Source: Pirellulaceae bacterium (lineage in GTDB: Bacteria; Planctomycetota; Planctomycetia; Pirellulales; Pirellulaceae). Taken from it: a DNA stretch of 64,000 nucleotides. Below are positions 39,102 through 50,400 of the stretch, piece after piece. The DNA lies in the NCBI GenBank assembly GCA_029243025.1, contig JAQWSU010000032.1:124001-188000 (forward strand). The letters run 5' to 3'. The position numbers and the translations under genes were made by a program. The number at the start of each line of letters is the position of its first letter. The stretch's first letter is position 1. The notes under the pieces were generated by a model. That model was not told the origin of the DNA and ran no database searches. It saw only the letters and a program-made list of their open reading frames with translations.

Positions 39102-39794
39102 TCACTCGGGAGCCACATTTTCTTCTGGCCGCACCAAACGAAAGGTAAAAACTGCGAGGAGCGCTCCCAAAACTGGTGCGGTGAGGTAGATCCAAACCAT
39201 CATGAGCGGCTGCTCGGATACCTCATTCACCGGTGTCAAAGCTGCCGCGATTGCCGGTCCAAAGGAACGAGCTGGATTCATGGATGCTCCACAAGCCGGG
39301 CCCGCGAACATCGCCTCCAAGGCAACCACTGCTCCGACAGCCACTCCCGCCATGATTCCTTTTTCTTGTGATCCGGTTGAAACATTCAACACAACGAACA
39401 TCAGAAACCAGGTCAGAATGACCTCCAACAGAAATGACTGCCAAACTCCGACATTGGGCAGCGTTGCGCCCAATTCGACATCGCCGGGATACAACAACCG
39501 CAGTGTAAAGCTGCCAAGAATCGCTCCCGTCATTTGACAACCGATATAAGGAAGCACTTGCTTACCTTCAAATCGACCTCCGGCCCAGAAGCCGATCGTC
39601 ACCGCCGGATTGATATGAGCCCCCGAAACGTCGCCCAACGCATAGACAACGGCCAGCACGACCAAACCGAAAGTGAGCGCAATGCCCATGTGCGTGATTG
39701 CCCCACCCGATGCGTTGTTAATGACAATTGCACCGGTCCCGGCAAAAAGCAGGATAAAAGTGCCGAGAAATTCAGCAATGTACTTGCCCATCAT
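39102..39794 (-). CDS. Aquaporin (MIP family)
   Basis: This 230-residue membrane channel has the two pore motifs, SGAHINPAVTIGFW and GASMNPARSFGPAIA, each with NPA, plus six hydrophobic segments beginning YIAEFLGTFILLFAGTGAI. It allows water and possibly small uncharged solutes across the inner membrane. The pattern around the NPA motifs fits the AqpZ or AqpN group better than the glycerol facilitators. Its position just upstream of the symporter gene (84 bp) and on the same strand suggests a common transcript, though no functional tie is evident. Confidence 0.92.
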   Translation of the reverse strand: MMGKYIAEFLGTFILLFAGTGAIVINNASGGAITHMGIALTFGLVVLAVVYALGDVSGAHINPAVTIGFWAGGRFEGKQVLPYIGCQMTGAILGSFTLRLLYPGDVELGATLPNVGVWQSFLLEVILTWFLMFVVLNVSTGSQEKGIMAGVAVGAVVALEAMFAGPACGASMNPARSFGPAIAAALTPVNEVSEQPLMMVWIYLTAPVLGALLAVFTFRLVRPEENVAPE

Positions 39795-40312
39795 AATCTT
39801 TACAGCCTTCCACTCGCCAAACGAGATGCTCCGATCTCTGGTCGGAACGACACAGCAATCTACTCAATTTGGAACTTACCAGCAGCCACCCATCGGATCA
39901 ATAACGCATCCGCCGAACTGACATCCAGTCCAACGCCATCTACCCGCTGCAAGCGATGCAGCGTCGATATTGTGGACTTTCGTCGCTCACCACCGACTGC
40001 CGAAGCGACTCACGCCCAGAACTTTGAGTTTTTGGCTTTGAATCGCCGGCCATTCCAAAACCACAGGGGTTGGAATTCGAATGCGTTATTTCCAACAAAC
40101 GCCAGCCTCTCGAATCAACCGCTGACATTTTCCAGCCCGAGATCCGGCTAACTATTCGGGATGGAGCCAATGGGGTGATTCGAATTGGATCCGATCGCCG
40201 AAGACTTATCATGACCTCTCGATGAGCCTCCACGCACCCTCTCCAACCTGCAAATCGCTGCTACGTGCGAGAGGGGCTTGCCCGTCCGTCAGAAGTCGCG
40301 CACATTGTCAGC
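39795..40312. other. Divergent intergenic region, 518 bp
   Basis: This lies between the aquaporin and BtuF-like genes. I looked for a cobalamin riboswitch before the BtuF-like gene and do not see one. No gene is supported. Confidence 0.5.
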
Positions 40313-41251
40313 ATGAACAATTCGATTCGTATCGCCTCTTTAATTTCAAGTGCCACCGAAATTCTGTTCGGCCTCGGTCTTGATGAACAGACCGTGGCAA
40401 TAAGCCACGAGTGTGATTATCCGCCGCAATGGCGTCGAAAAACTCGCCTTACGGTTTCGCACATTGACTCCTCTAGGCCAAGTGCGGAGATTAATAAGCA
40501 AGTACAGCAATTCACCGAGACCAGTTCAGCTCTCTACGGCGTCGACCTGCCAACCTTATTAACATTAAAACCAGACTTGATTATCACTCAAGATCAGTGT
40601 GAAGTCTGCGCGGTGCCACTTGACGATGTTTTACAAATCGTCAACAGCCATCCAGAATTACAAGACACTCACGTACTGACCATGAATCCGATTTCGGTGA
40701 GTGACGTTCTCAACGATATAGCTAGAATCGGAAAGGCAACTGATACTTCCGCACAGGCCACAAGCTGGATCGGTCAGTTGCAATCACGTATCCATACCGT
40801 TCGAGGCATTACAGAGAACATTCCTCAGGCATCTCGTCCCCGCACTCTCTGTATCGAATGGGTAGATCCCGTGATGCTCGCTGCTAATTGGACGCCGGAA
40901 CTAATCGAGTGGGCGGGTGGTATCAACGGACTCACCAAGGGCGGCCAACACAGCCAATGGTGTGACTGGAAACAGATTATTGAATTCAACCCGGACTTGA
41001 TAATTGTCTCGCCTTGTGGGTTTGACCTCAGTCGCACACTCATTGAGGCACAAACATTACAGACACAACCTGGCTGGCAAAAATTGAATGCCGTGAAAAC
41101 GAACCGTGTCTTTGCCGTAGATGGCAACGCGTATTTGAATCGTAGCGGCCCTCGTTTGGTCGACACGCTGGAAATCCTCGCGAGTCTTTTTCACGCGAGC
41201 GTCTTCCCACCGATCCACACGCATGCGGTCTGTCCGCTTCCCGTTCGCTAA
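40313..41251 (+). CDS. BtuF-like cobalamin-binding protein
   Basis: This 312-residue protein belongs to the periplasmic-binding family of vitamin B12 and iron complexes (BtuF/FecB fold). Motifs: RIASLISSATEILFGLGLDEQTVAISHECDYPP is split over the first 45 residues, with later QDQCEVCAVPLDDV, LCIEWVDPVMLAANWTPELI and NPDLIIVSPCGFDLSRT. No signal peptide is present at the chosen start, and the upstream extension to 40265 does not supply one. Many bacteria have such leaderless copies, whose role is unclear. No ABC permease or ATPase is nearby. The ATG at 40313 starts directly at the fold. Confidence 0.85.
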   Translation: MNNSIRIASLISSATEILFGLGLDEQTVAISHECDYPPQWRRKTRLTVSHIDSSRPSAEINKQVQQFTETSSALYGVDLPTLLTLKPDLIITQDQCEVCAVPLDDVLQIVNSHPELQDTHVLTMNPISVSDVLNDIARIGKATDTSAQATSWIGQLQSRIHTVRGITENIPQASRPRTLCIEWVDPVMLAANWTPELIEWAGGINGLTKGGQHSQWCDWKQIIEFNPDLIIVSPCGFDLSRTLIEAQTLQTQPGWQKLNAVKTNRVFAVDGNAYLNRSGPRLVDTLEILASLFHASVFPPIHTHAVCPLPVR

Positions 41252-41651
41252 CAGCGGCGCTCACCAGGAAAACCTCGCAAGAGAACACAATAAAACGTGA
41301 CCAAGTAGCGTCATGTGCGCAGCTTTGTCGTTCCTGCAGCGAGTCACCCGATGACTTTGTCGATTCACTCTCCAGACCCGCCTCCCAGGTGAGCCAACAG
41401 ATCAGGCTGACGCCATGGAGTTCCGTTTTCTCTTGAGTGACTCCAAGGGGAGGTTTTTGGCGACTTAAAAGTTCGATATCCCCCCTCTGACCGGTGACAC
41501 CCGATGTTTTCTCGCATTACAAAACATTCAGCCTTCATAATCGACAATGCACGAGAGTTCCATTTGACATGTCCCCCCCAGGGAGCGAAGTTTCTACTGA
41601 ACAAGTTTCACATGGCTTTCTCCCTAAGCTTGAATCAACCTGAGGCACCCC
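41252..41651. other. Intergenic region, 400 bp
   Basis: This lies between the BtuF-like and TPR lipoprotein genes, both on the plus strand. No gene or clear regulatory site is seen. Confidence 0.5.
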
Positions 41652-43013
41652 ATGCGCCATGCTTTGCTCCCGATTTTTCTATTGACCTGCTCAGGGTTCG
41701 GCTGCAACCACAGCACCAGTTTGAATCCACCGACACCTGTTCGTAGCGATCAACAAGTCCCTCAAGCTTCGAACGAACCCGCCACCGACTTGCCCGAAAC
41801 GAAGCAAGTCAGCATCAATGCTTCCAATCGCGACCCACTCAGTGAACATCTGCATTCCTCCGCGGAAGCCCCTACCGATACGCTTGAAGAGCGAATCAGT
41901 GATACCACCGAGCCCCCCACCGAGAACCCCACCGAGAACCCCACCGAGACATCGACCGATACGGCATCTAAAAAAAGCGTTGCAGGACTGCTTGGTCGAG
42001 TAGTGATGACGATCAACTGGGAGGTTCCAGTCTTCCAAGAGAATGTCGTCATTCGCTATTTACCGCTCGGAAAAATTTACGAAGTCACCCGCATAAAAGG
42101 AAACGGCCTTTGGGCAAATCAGGCTGTCGGAGGATGGATCAGCGCGGACGACGTCATACCCATTGATGTCGCAATCAAACACTTCACCGAGAAAATCAAT
42201 CAAGATCCATCGCCGAAAAACTTCCGAAATCGAGGCCTGGCATGTTTAGCGCTGAGAGACCCAGACGGAGCAATCAGAGACTTTGACGCAGCACTTGCCG
42301 CGAGTCCCAGGAATCCATTTATCTATAACAGTCGCGGAAAAGCATTCAGCGATAAAGGTGAATACAGCAAGGCGATTGAGGATTTCAACTTCGCCATCTT
42401 ACTCGATCCCACCTCGGCAATCGCTTTTAACAATCGCGGAAACGCCTGGAGGGCGCAGCGTCAAAATGACAAAGCAATTCAGGACTTTAACGCCGCATTA
42501 ATTGTCGCCCCCTACTATGCTTTGGCATACAACAATCGAGGCAACGCACTTAATGCTCAAGGTAAACATCAAAAGGCGATCGACGATTACACCGAAGCGA
42601 TCACAATCGATCCAACCTATGCCCACGCCTACAACAACCGTGGTACCTCCTGGAGCAAATTGGGCGCATACGAAAAGGCGATCGCCGATTACCGTCGATC
42701 GATCGCTCTTAATCCGAAACACTCCTTCGCTCAAAACAATCTTGCCTGGCTTTTGGCAACCTGTCCAAATCCCGAAATCCGAGACCCAATCGAGGCCATG
42801 CACCTGGCAAAAGCAGCCAACAACCTGAATAAAAACGATTGGCATGTCTTGGATACGCTGGCCGCTGCCTCCGCAGCTGGCGGAAGATTTAAAACGGCGG
42901 TGAACTGGATCAACAAAGCAAAACAACTGGCACCTCCACAGGACTTACCCTACCTGAACCAACGACTCATGGATTATCAGGCAGGACGATCTTTCCAGAT
43001 AAGTGTGCCCTGA
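41652..43013 (+). CDS. TPR-repeat lipoprotein with SH3-like segment
   Basis: This 453-residue protein starts with a lipoprotein signal (LLPIFLLTCSGFGC, with Cys18 as the likely lipidation site). Next come a Pro/Thr/Glu-rich spacer with PTENPTEN repeats and an SH3-like segment (NVVIRYLPLGKIYEVTRIKG then WANQAVGGWISADDVIPI). A row of tetratricopeptide repeats follows, with units such as YNNRGNALNAQGKHQKAIDDY and AYNNRGTSWSKLGAYEKAIADY. TPRs serve protein-protein contact, so it is probably a scaffold at the membrane. The 12-bp repeat at 41916-41950 encodes the PTEN units. Partners are not evident. A second TPR-like protein is at 30346. Confidence 0.82.
   Translation: MRHALLPIFLLTCSGFGCNHSTSLNPPTPVRSDQQVPQASNEPATDLPETKQVSINASNRDPLSEHLHSSAEAPTDTLEERISDTTEPPTENPTENPTETSTDTASKKSVAGLLGRVVMTINWEVPVFQENVVIRYLPLGKIYEVTRIKGNGLWANQAVGGWISADDVIPIDVAIKHFTEKINQDPSPKNFRNRGLACLALRDPDGAIRDFDAALAASPRNPFIYNSRGKAFSDKGEYSKAIEDFNFAILLDPTSAIAFNNRGNAWRAQRQNDKAIQDFNAALIVAPYYALAYNNRGNALNAQGKHQKAIDDYTEAITIDPTYAHAYNNRGTSWSKLGAYEKAIADYRRSIALNPKHSFAQNNLAWLLATCPNPEIRDPIEAMHLAKAANNLNKNDWHVLDTLAAASAAGGRFKTAVNWINKAKQLAPPQDLPYLNQRLMDYQAGRSFQISVP
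41916..41950. repeat. 12-bp tandem repeat, about 3 copies
   Basis: The unit is cccaccgagaac and it encodes P-T-E-N in the spacer of the TPR lipoprotein. Confidence 0.85.
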
Positions 43014-43296
43014 CGTGACTTGCGAAACGGCGCAAGACCGTGCCGCTGTTGGTTTCACCAAGACGGTTCACTCCAATCTGTCTGCAAAAGTTTCAGTAAT
43101 CGTCTTTTCACATCGCCTGCTTTTGATGAAACACGGATAGAAACAGCGTGCCTCGGTAGTTGAAACGGCTGCCATTAGAGAGCAAGCCTATCTCCCCTTT
43201 TTCATCCCCCCATCTCCGTGGTGATGCCCTGAAGAACGTGATAGGATAAGTGTTCGTGATGAAGTCATACTTCCTGTCACCCAAACGGATGTTCGC

Positions 43297-44172
43297 GTGC
43301 TGCTTCGCCATCTAGTAAGTCAATTCATCCAAAGTTCAGCCGGACGGCGTTTCGTGGAGGAAATCACCAACGCGACGTTCGAAAAGCAACAATCCACTGC
43401 CTCGCCGAGCGATCCGAAAACCTCCCGTCCATTCACATCGAAACCATGTGACATTGCCTTCGTGTTCGGCCTTGGGGTGGAAGCGGGTGGATTGATTGAT
43501 CTCTTACAAGACGGAGTAACCACGCGCTGCGACTCTTATCTTGAGCATGTCGGTACTATCGAAGGCCGGTCCATCGTGATTGCCGAGTCAGGTGTTGGGC
43601 GACAAAATGCCGCTCAAACCACGGACGATCTCATCGCGATCCATCAACCTTCTTGCGTGATTTCCACAGGATTTGCTACCGGGCTTCGCGACGAACTCAA
43701 ATATGGACACATTCTGATGACCAATTCAGTGGCTGATTGCACAGGCAATCAGCATCCGATTCACCTAGCAATGGACCCGGCAGCGATTCAATCAATCAAA
43801 GGCTTACATGTCGATCGGCTCCTTACCGTCGACGAAATGAGGCAGACCCCACAGGACAAGCGAATGCTGGGCGAACAATACGCTGCGGCTGCTTGCGACA
43901 TGGAAACCTTCGCCGTGGCCGAAATCTGTCAGAATCAATCGGTTTCTTTTCTTTCCGTCCGAGTAATTAGCGATACGGTGGACGACCAACTTCCCTTCGA
44001 AATTGAGACCCTTAAGGACCAAAAGTCTCTGGCAAGTAAGCTCGGCGCAACTGCCGGTGCGATCTTTAATCGCCCAACCGCAGTCAAAGACCTATGGAAA
44101 CTCAAGGAAGATGCGCTGAAGGCATCCGATCGATTAGCACGTTTTCTGGTTAGCGTTTCATCCCAACTATGA
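43297..44172 (+). CDS. Nucleoside phosphorylase-like protein (PNP/UDP family)
   Basis: This 291-residue protein has the purine/uridine phosphorylase fold, a group that includes MTA/SAH nucleosidase, futalosine hydrolase and the hopanoid-linked HpnG. The fold begins near residue 51 with CDIAFVFGLGVEAGGL and has ESGVGRQNAA, STGFATGLRDELKYG and the substrate motif CDMETFAVAEIC. The first 50 residues have no match that I recognise and may be shortened if translation starts later. The start is a GTG. It precedes the NRPS gene convergently with a 250-bp gap, so I do not assign it to that cluster. The exact substrate is open. Confidence 0.75.
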   Translation: MLLRHLVSQFIQSSAGRRFVEEITNATFEKQQSTASPSDPKTSRPFTSKPCDIAFVFGLGVEAGGLIDLLQDGVTTRCDSYLEHVGTIEGRSIVIAESGVGRQNAAQTTDDLIAIHQPSCVISTGFATGLRDELKYGHILMTNSVADCTGNQHPIHLAMDPAAIQSIKGLHVDRLLTVDEMRQTPQDKRMLGEQYAAAACDMETFAVAEICQNQSVSFLSVRVISDTVDDQLPFEIETLKDQKSLASKLGATAGAIFNRPTAVKDLWKLKEDALKASDRLARFLVSVSSQL

Positions 44173-44423
44173 GATCAGATCGGGCGAGTAACAACGTGCG
44201 TGACGACAAAAACGGAAGAATTCGATCAAGAGCTAACACTCCATCTACCGCGACTTCAAGCCAGTTTCGATGACACCAACCCACATGGGACATTTCGATG
44301 ATCGCTTGGGGTCTTGATAACAGTTGATTTCCGCCCGCCATCGCACGCAAACCCTATCAAAGCAACAATCTGAAAAAGAAGCGACCGAACTTGTTTCGCA
44401 TCCTCGAACCGCTTCGGTCCGTG

Positions 44424-47400
44424 TCACTCTCTCCGCGTGGAAACTCGACAGTCCTTTCGTGCTTCCAACAGATCATTTAGTTTGCGGGCTAATTCCTGAA
44501 CATTCGGCGTCTCGAGGATGCTCTCATGATCGCCGTTGAAGAGATGAACATTTAGACGCCGAGTAAACGAAGACCAGCCATAATCAAAGGCCGCACCCCG
44601 CAATAATGGCTGAGTTTTTGCTCGCAACAAATTTAACTCGCCAGCGAAATAACCGGGCTGATATTTGGACACCGCTTGATACGCGATTCGTAAAACCTCT
44701 CTTTGACGTTCCGAAAAGGGACTTTCATCCCAAATATCACTAAATTCCGCTACCGATCGTCCTCTGCTGAATAGCCGACGTCGGTAAAAAGAAACGAAAC
44801 GAGTGAAACGTTCCATTCCTCGCCCAAATTCAAAACGACAAAACTCTTCTCGTATCCATAACGGAAGATTCCTGATCACCCGCCCCATTCGAAGACATCG
44901 ATCTTGAAAACTCTGAGAGCCTCGTCGCCGCCTCGGGCCGGTGTCGATCACCGCAAGTAGATCGACCTCCTCCCCCACTTCACGAAGTATACAAGCCACT
45001 TCGAACGCCATCATCCCTCCATAGGAAAATCCGATCAAGGAATAGGGGCCGCTTGGCTGATGAGCTCGCAAGGCTGCAACCAAACACTGCGCAGTTTGGC
45101 GAAAGCCCCTGAAGTGCTCTCGGTTCTCTGGCTCCAGAGACGGCTGAATCCCGAATACGGGGATTTCAAGTGCGGACAACAAGGCCGTTGATATCACCGT
45201 TTCGCCAGTAATTGTTGGCAAAACAAACAGCGGTCGTCCACTTCGATCAAGACGGATCGGCACGACACTTGCGAGCTGATGGGTCGGATCTTTTTCATCA
45301 AGTAAGCTGGCAAGCTGCGAAATCGTACTAGATTGAAACACCGAAGCGAGAGGAAGCATCCGACCAAAGCTTTGTTCGATTAGCGCAAACAACCTCACCG
45401 CCATCAGAGAGTGTCCGCCCAACTCAAAGAAATTGTCGTCGATTCCCACCTCTTCAATGTCCAAAACATCGCACCAAAGCGATGCCAGTTGCTGTTCCAC
45501 GGGGCTTCGAGGCGCGACATAGCCAACGTCAAGATCGGGCCGAAAACCTTCTGGCACTGGTAAGGATCGACGGTCAATCTTACCGTTTAAAGTAAGGGGC
45601 AATTCGTCCATCACCAGCCAGTTTGTCGGAACCATATACTGTGGCAACTTCTCCTGGATGTGGCGAACCAGATCCGCGTTAGACGGCTCTCCCTGACCCT
45701 CTGCCACATAATAGGCGACAAGACGTTTATCGCCGGGGCGGTCCTCGCGGCACATGACGACCGCCTGGACGATGGACGGATGTTCGAGCAACCTCACCTC
45801 AATTTCACCCAATTCGATGCGAAATCCTCGCAGCTTCACCTGATTATCCATGCGACCCAAGAATTCAAGATTGCCGTCCGCAAGCCAACGGCAACGATCA
45901 CCCGTGCGATATAATCGCGAGCCGGATTCATCATCAAACGGATTGGGAACGAACTTCTCGTCAGTCAGCTCTGCACGATTGCAATAACCGCGAGCCAGCC
46001 CGGCACCGCCAATGTAGAGCTCTCCGGGTAAGCCAATCGGAACCGGTTCGAGGCGACCATCCAGGACATAGACCTCCGTATTGGCGATCGGTCGACCAAT
46101 CGGAATCGATAACAATTCAGAATCGAGATCTGCAGGTATCCGATAACAGGTACTGAACGTTGTGCATTCGGTGGGACCATAGCCATTTACGAATTGGACT
46201 CCGTCACCAAGAGCCAACTGTGCCTTGCGAATATGTGGCACTGACAACGGCTCTCCTCCACTCAACACCTCGTCAACACTGCTAAGTATTTCCGGACGAT
46301 AGTCAACTATCTGATTCAAATGAGATGCCGTTAGCCATAACGTTGTCACTGCCTTCTTCTTGAGCAAAGCCTCAAGTTCGGAGAAACTCGGCAAATCAGT
46401 CGGTGCGATCACAAGTTTTGCACCGTGCAACAGAGCCCCCCACACTTCGAAGGTGGAAGCATCGAATGACGTAGACGCTAACTGAAGAAATACGCGGTCC
46501 GAAGCAAAGCGGATATAGGTGTTTCCAAAAACGAGTCGTGCAATGCTGGCGTGCTGTATCGCGACACCTTTCGGAACACCGGTCGATCCGGAGGTGTACA
46601 TCACATAGGCGAGTTGGTCGGCGTCAACCCGTAATGCGAGATTCATTCGAGACTGACCTCGTATCAACCGATCATCTCGATCCACACAAACAACTTGACA
46701 ACCCTCGACTGGAAGGCTCGAAACGAGCGTCTGCTGTGTCACCAAAAACTTGACACCGCCGTCGTCAAACATGAACTCCCTACGTTGTGTCGGCAAATCC
46801 ACATCAAAGGGTAGGTAAGAACTACCCGCCTTTAGAATTGCTAAGATGCCGATCACCAGCTCCGGTGATCTTTCCAGACAAAGTCCCACAACCGTCTCCC
46901 CAGCAACACCAAGAGAGCGCAGGTGATGAGCTAACTGATTGGACCGTTCATTGAGTTCACGATAAGTCAGTTGTTGATCTTCAAATTCCACCGCAATCGC
47001 ATTTGGAGTGCGATCCACTTGTTGCTCGAAGATTTCATGCACGCACTTGTCATCAGGATATTCAACCGTCGTGTCATTCCAATCACGAAGAACTTGCTTT
47101 CGCTCCGAATCATCTAGCAACGATAATTGATCAATCGGCTGATCCGGATCGGAAACGATGTTTTCGAGTAGAACGGTGAAATGACGAATCATCCGCTGGA
47201 TCGTCGTCCTCTCGAATAGATCAGTACGGTAGACGATTGCCCCACGAATATCGTGATCATCCCGGCACAGCTGCATTTCTAAATCAAAACGTACACTTCG
47301 GTTCTGCGAAGGCAGCTTGTGAACCGTCATTTCGTAGAGTGACAGCGGTTGGACATTTAGCTCAATCAGCTGAAACAACACCTGAAACAGTGGACTTCGA

Positions 47401-50400
47401 TCACGGTACCGTTCTGGCATGAGTTCCTCAACCAGCCGCTCAAAGGGTAAATCTTGATGCTCATAGGCATCTAACGAAGTTTGTCGCACCTGTTCGATTA
47501 CTTCCCGAAACGTAGGATTACCCGACAAATTCGTCCGCAGCACAAGTGTGTTGACAAAAAATCCAATCTGGTTTTGCCACTCATTTAAGTTGCGTCCCAA
47601 AACGGTCGTACCAACCGCGATATCTTGCTGCCCGCTGTATCTGGCCAACAAGATTTGAAAGGCTGCCAGCAGCGTCATTTGCATCGTCAAGCGAGTTTGT
47701 TGATTCAGCGAGGTAAGTCGATCGACCAATCCCGCTGCAAGATCGAACTCCACCGTCGCTCCCTCATAGGTCAACACCTGCGGCCGAGGTCGGTCGGTCG
47801 GCAGTTCAAGGCAACTGAGATTCTGCAATTGGTCTCGCCAATAGCTAACCAGTGATTCACTGCCCTGATCGGACAGCATCTGACGTTGCCAAACTGCGTA
47901 GTCAACATACCCAACAGCAAAATTCGACAGCTGCGGATCGATACCCTGACAGTAAGCATCGTAAAGCAATTGAAGTTCTTGGTGCAGAATTCCGATCGAC
48001 CAACCATCGCTCGCGACATGATGCAAAGTGATTAGCAAGACCTGCTCATCGTCGGTCGTCCGCAGCACCACAAGCCGTATCATCAGGTCACGAGTCAAGT
48101 TAAAAGGCTTATCGGCTTCGGCCAGTCGACGCCGAGTTACTTCCCGTTCCTGTTCTGCCGGGTCTATCGAGCGGAGATCCTCGATATTGAACTGAAGCCG
48201 ATCATCGAGGTCGCCAACCACTTGAACTGGAGCACCTTCGATCACCTCAAAGGTAGTGCGCAATGGCTCGTGACGACGCACGATCTCTTCTAGCGATCGG
48301 CGTAAGGCTTTTAGATTTAATTTGCCTCGCATCCGATACGCCAATGCCATGTTGTAGGCAGTAAGTTCTTCCTCCATTTGCATTAAGAACCAAAGTCGCT
48401 GCTGGCCAAACGAAAGGGGGATCCGTGCCAGCTCGCTGCGGTCAATCGGCTGAATTCTCGACGCTGCCTGAGCCGGAATCGAATCGACCTGACTCGCCAA
48501 TTGGGCAATCGTGGGATGGTCGAACACCTCACTCAAACGAAATTCTCTTTCATAGGTGGCCATCATTCGAGCATTGAGACGGATCGCCAACAAAGAATGG
48601 CCTCCAAGCGAGAAAAAATTGTCGTGGATACCGACCTCTTCAACCCCAAGAACTTCACACCAGATCGCCGCTAATTGTTTCTCGGTGGGAGTCGTCGGCG
48701 GATCGAGAATATCTTTGAGACTGGAATTCACGTCAGCAGGCAGCGGTAACTTTCCCGCATCGACTTTTCCGCTACCAGTCAGCGGAATCGCATCCACCCG
48801 AACGTAGGCCCCGGGCAACATATATTCGGGCAGCCTCATTCCTAAGTGTTCAACCAGCACATTAGAATCCAGAGGACCCTGGCCGGATGCAACATAATAC
48901 GCAACTAAACGTTGCTCACCATCGCCACACAACAAAACAGTGCTTTGTAGAATATCGGCATGCTCGTTGAGTGCCGTTTCAATTTGCCGGGGCGCGATAC
49001 GATACCCACGCACTTTTATCTCGGCATCAATGCGCCGCATAAACAGCATCACGCCATCTGACCGTTCAGCAACCAAATCCCCCGTCGTGTAAAACCGCCT
49101 TTCATTGAGGGGTTTCGATTCCAAAAGCAGATCGAGCGCATCATTGGGGTCGATAAATCGCTGTCGAGTCAACTCAAGATCATGCAAATAGCCCCTCGCA
49201 AGCCCAGCCCCTCCAATCAATAATTCACCTGCAACACCACGAGGCACCGGCTGCTGCCAAACATCGACGATCACCGCCATCGCGTCACCGAGAGGCAAAC
49301 CGATTGGAATACCAAGCGAGTCCGATACTTCGTCCAACGGCCCTAACTCGAAGACAGTCGCGACAACAGTGGTTTCCGTTGGTCCGTAACTATTGATCAA
49401 CGTCGGAAGCTGGCAGGACGATTGGCGATATGAAAGTAGATGCTTCCAATGTTTCCCACTGTCTCCAGGAGCCTGCTCGCCCCCAATGACGACCAACCGC
49501 AGACAGTTCGGCAGTGGTAATTTCAGCGAATTCATCTCTGTGATGACGCCGTACCAATAGGACGTGGGCAAATCCAAGACGCTAATCGCCTGCTCCGCAA
49601 TCGTGTCAATAAACTTTTCTGCCGACGCCAACATCAGATCGTTACGCATCACCAGAGTGCCACCACTACAGAGACACGGAAAGATTTCTTCGAGGGATGC
49701 ATCAAAGCAAATCGAGGCAAACTGCAGTACCCGATCTGCCGGACCGAACCCGTAACAACCAATCGCGGCAAGGGTAAATTGGACGATGGAATGATGTTCG
49801 ATCATTACGCCATTTGGCACGCCCGATGTGCCCGACGTATGAATCACGTAGGCCAAGCGATCGGCTGATGCGACGTCCTCTAAATCCAAGCGAGATTCAA
49901 ACCGGATCAAATCGCCCTGTAAATCGAGGCAAATTCGGTTTGCCGAAGCAACGTTCCCGACATCTTTGTCGTGGCCGCGTTGGATAACGGCTTGTAAATC
50001 TGCCTTTTGGATAATCTGTTCAAGATAAGAATCAGGATAGTGCGGATCCAGCGGAACATAAGCCGCACCAACCTTCAAAACGGCGAGTATCGAGACGATC
50101 TGATCGAACCCACGGTGAAGAAAAATACCGACCAAAGATTCGGTGCCCACACCGTGCAACTGAAGAAATCTAGCAAGTTGATTCGCACGGCCGTTTAACT
50201 CGGCGTAGCTGAGCTTTTCACCATCGTACTCCAGCGCTACCGATTCCGGCGATCGCCTCACCTGCCCCTCAAATAATTGGTGTAACAACAAGTTGGACCG
50301 TTGCCCCACGGCCCTGGCCGAGTCAGGTGGGATCGGGGCAACTAACGAACCTGAAGTCACCGGTATGTCGCGAAGTCGCCGTTCCGGCTCGCCCAAAGCC

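Noticed and set aside
39795-40312. Cobalamin riboswitch before the BtuF-like gene
   Set aside because: I could not find a B12-box-like core or the expected stem pattern.
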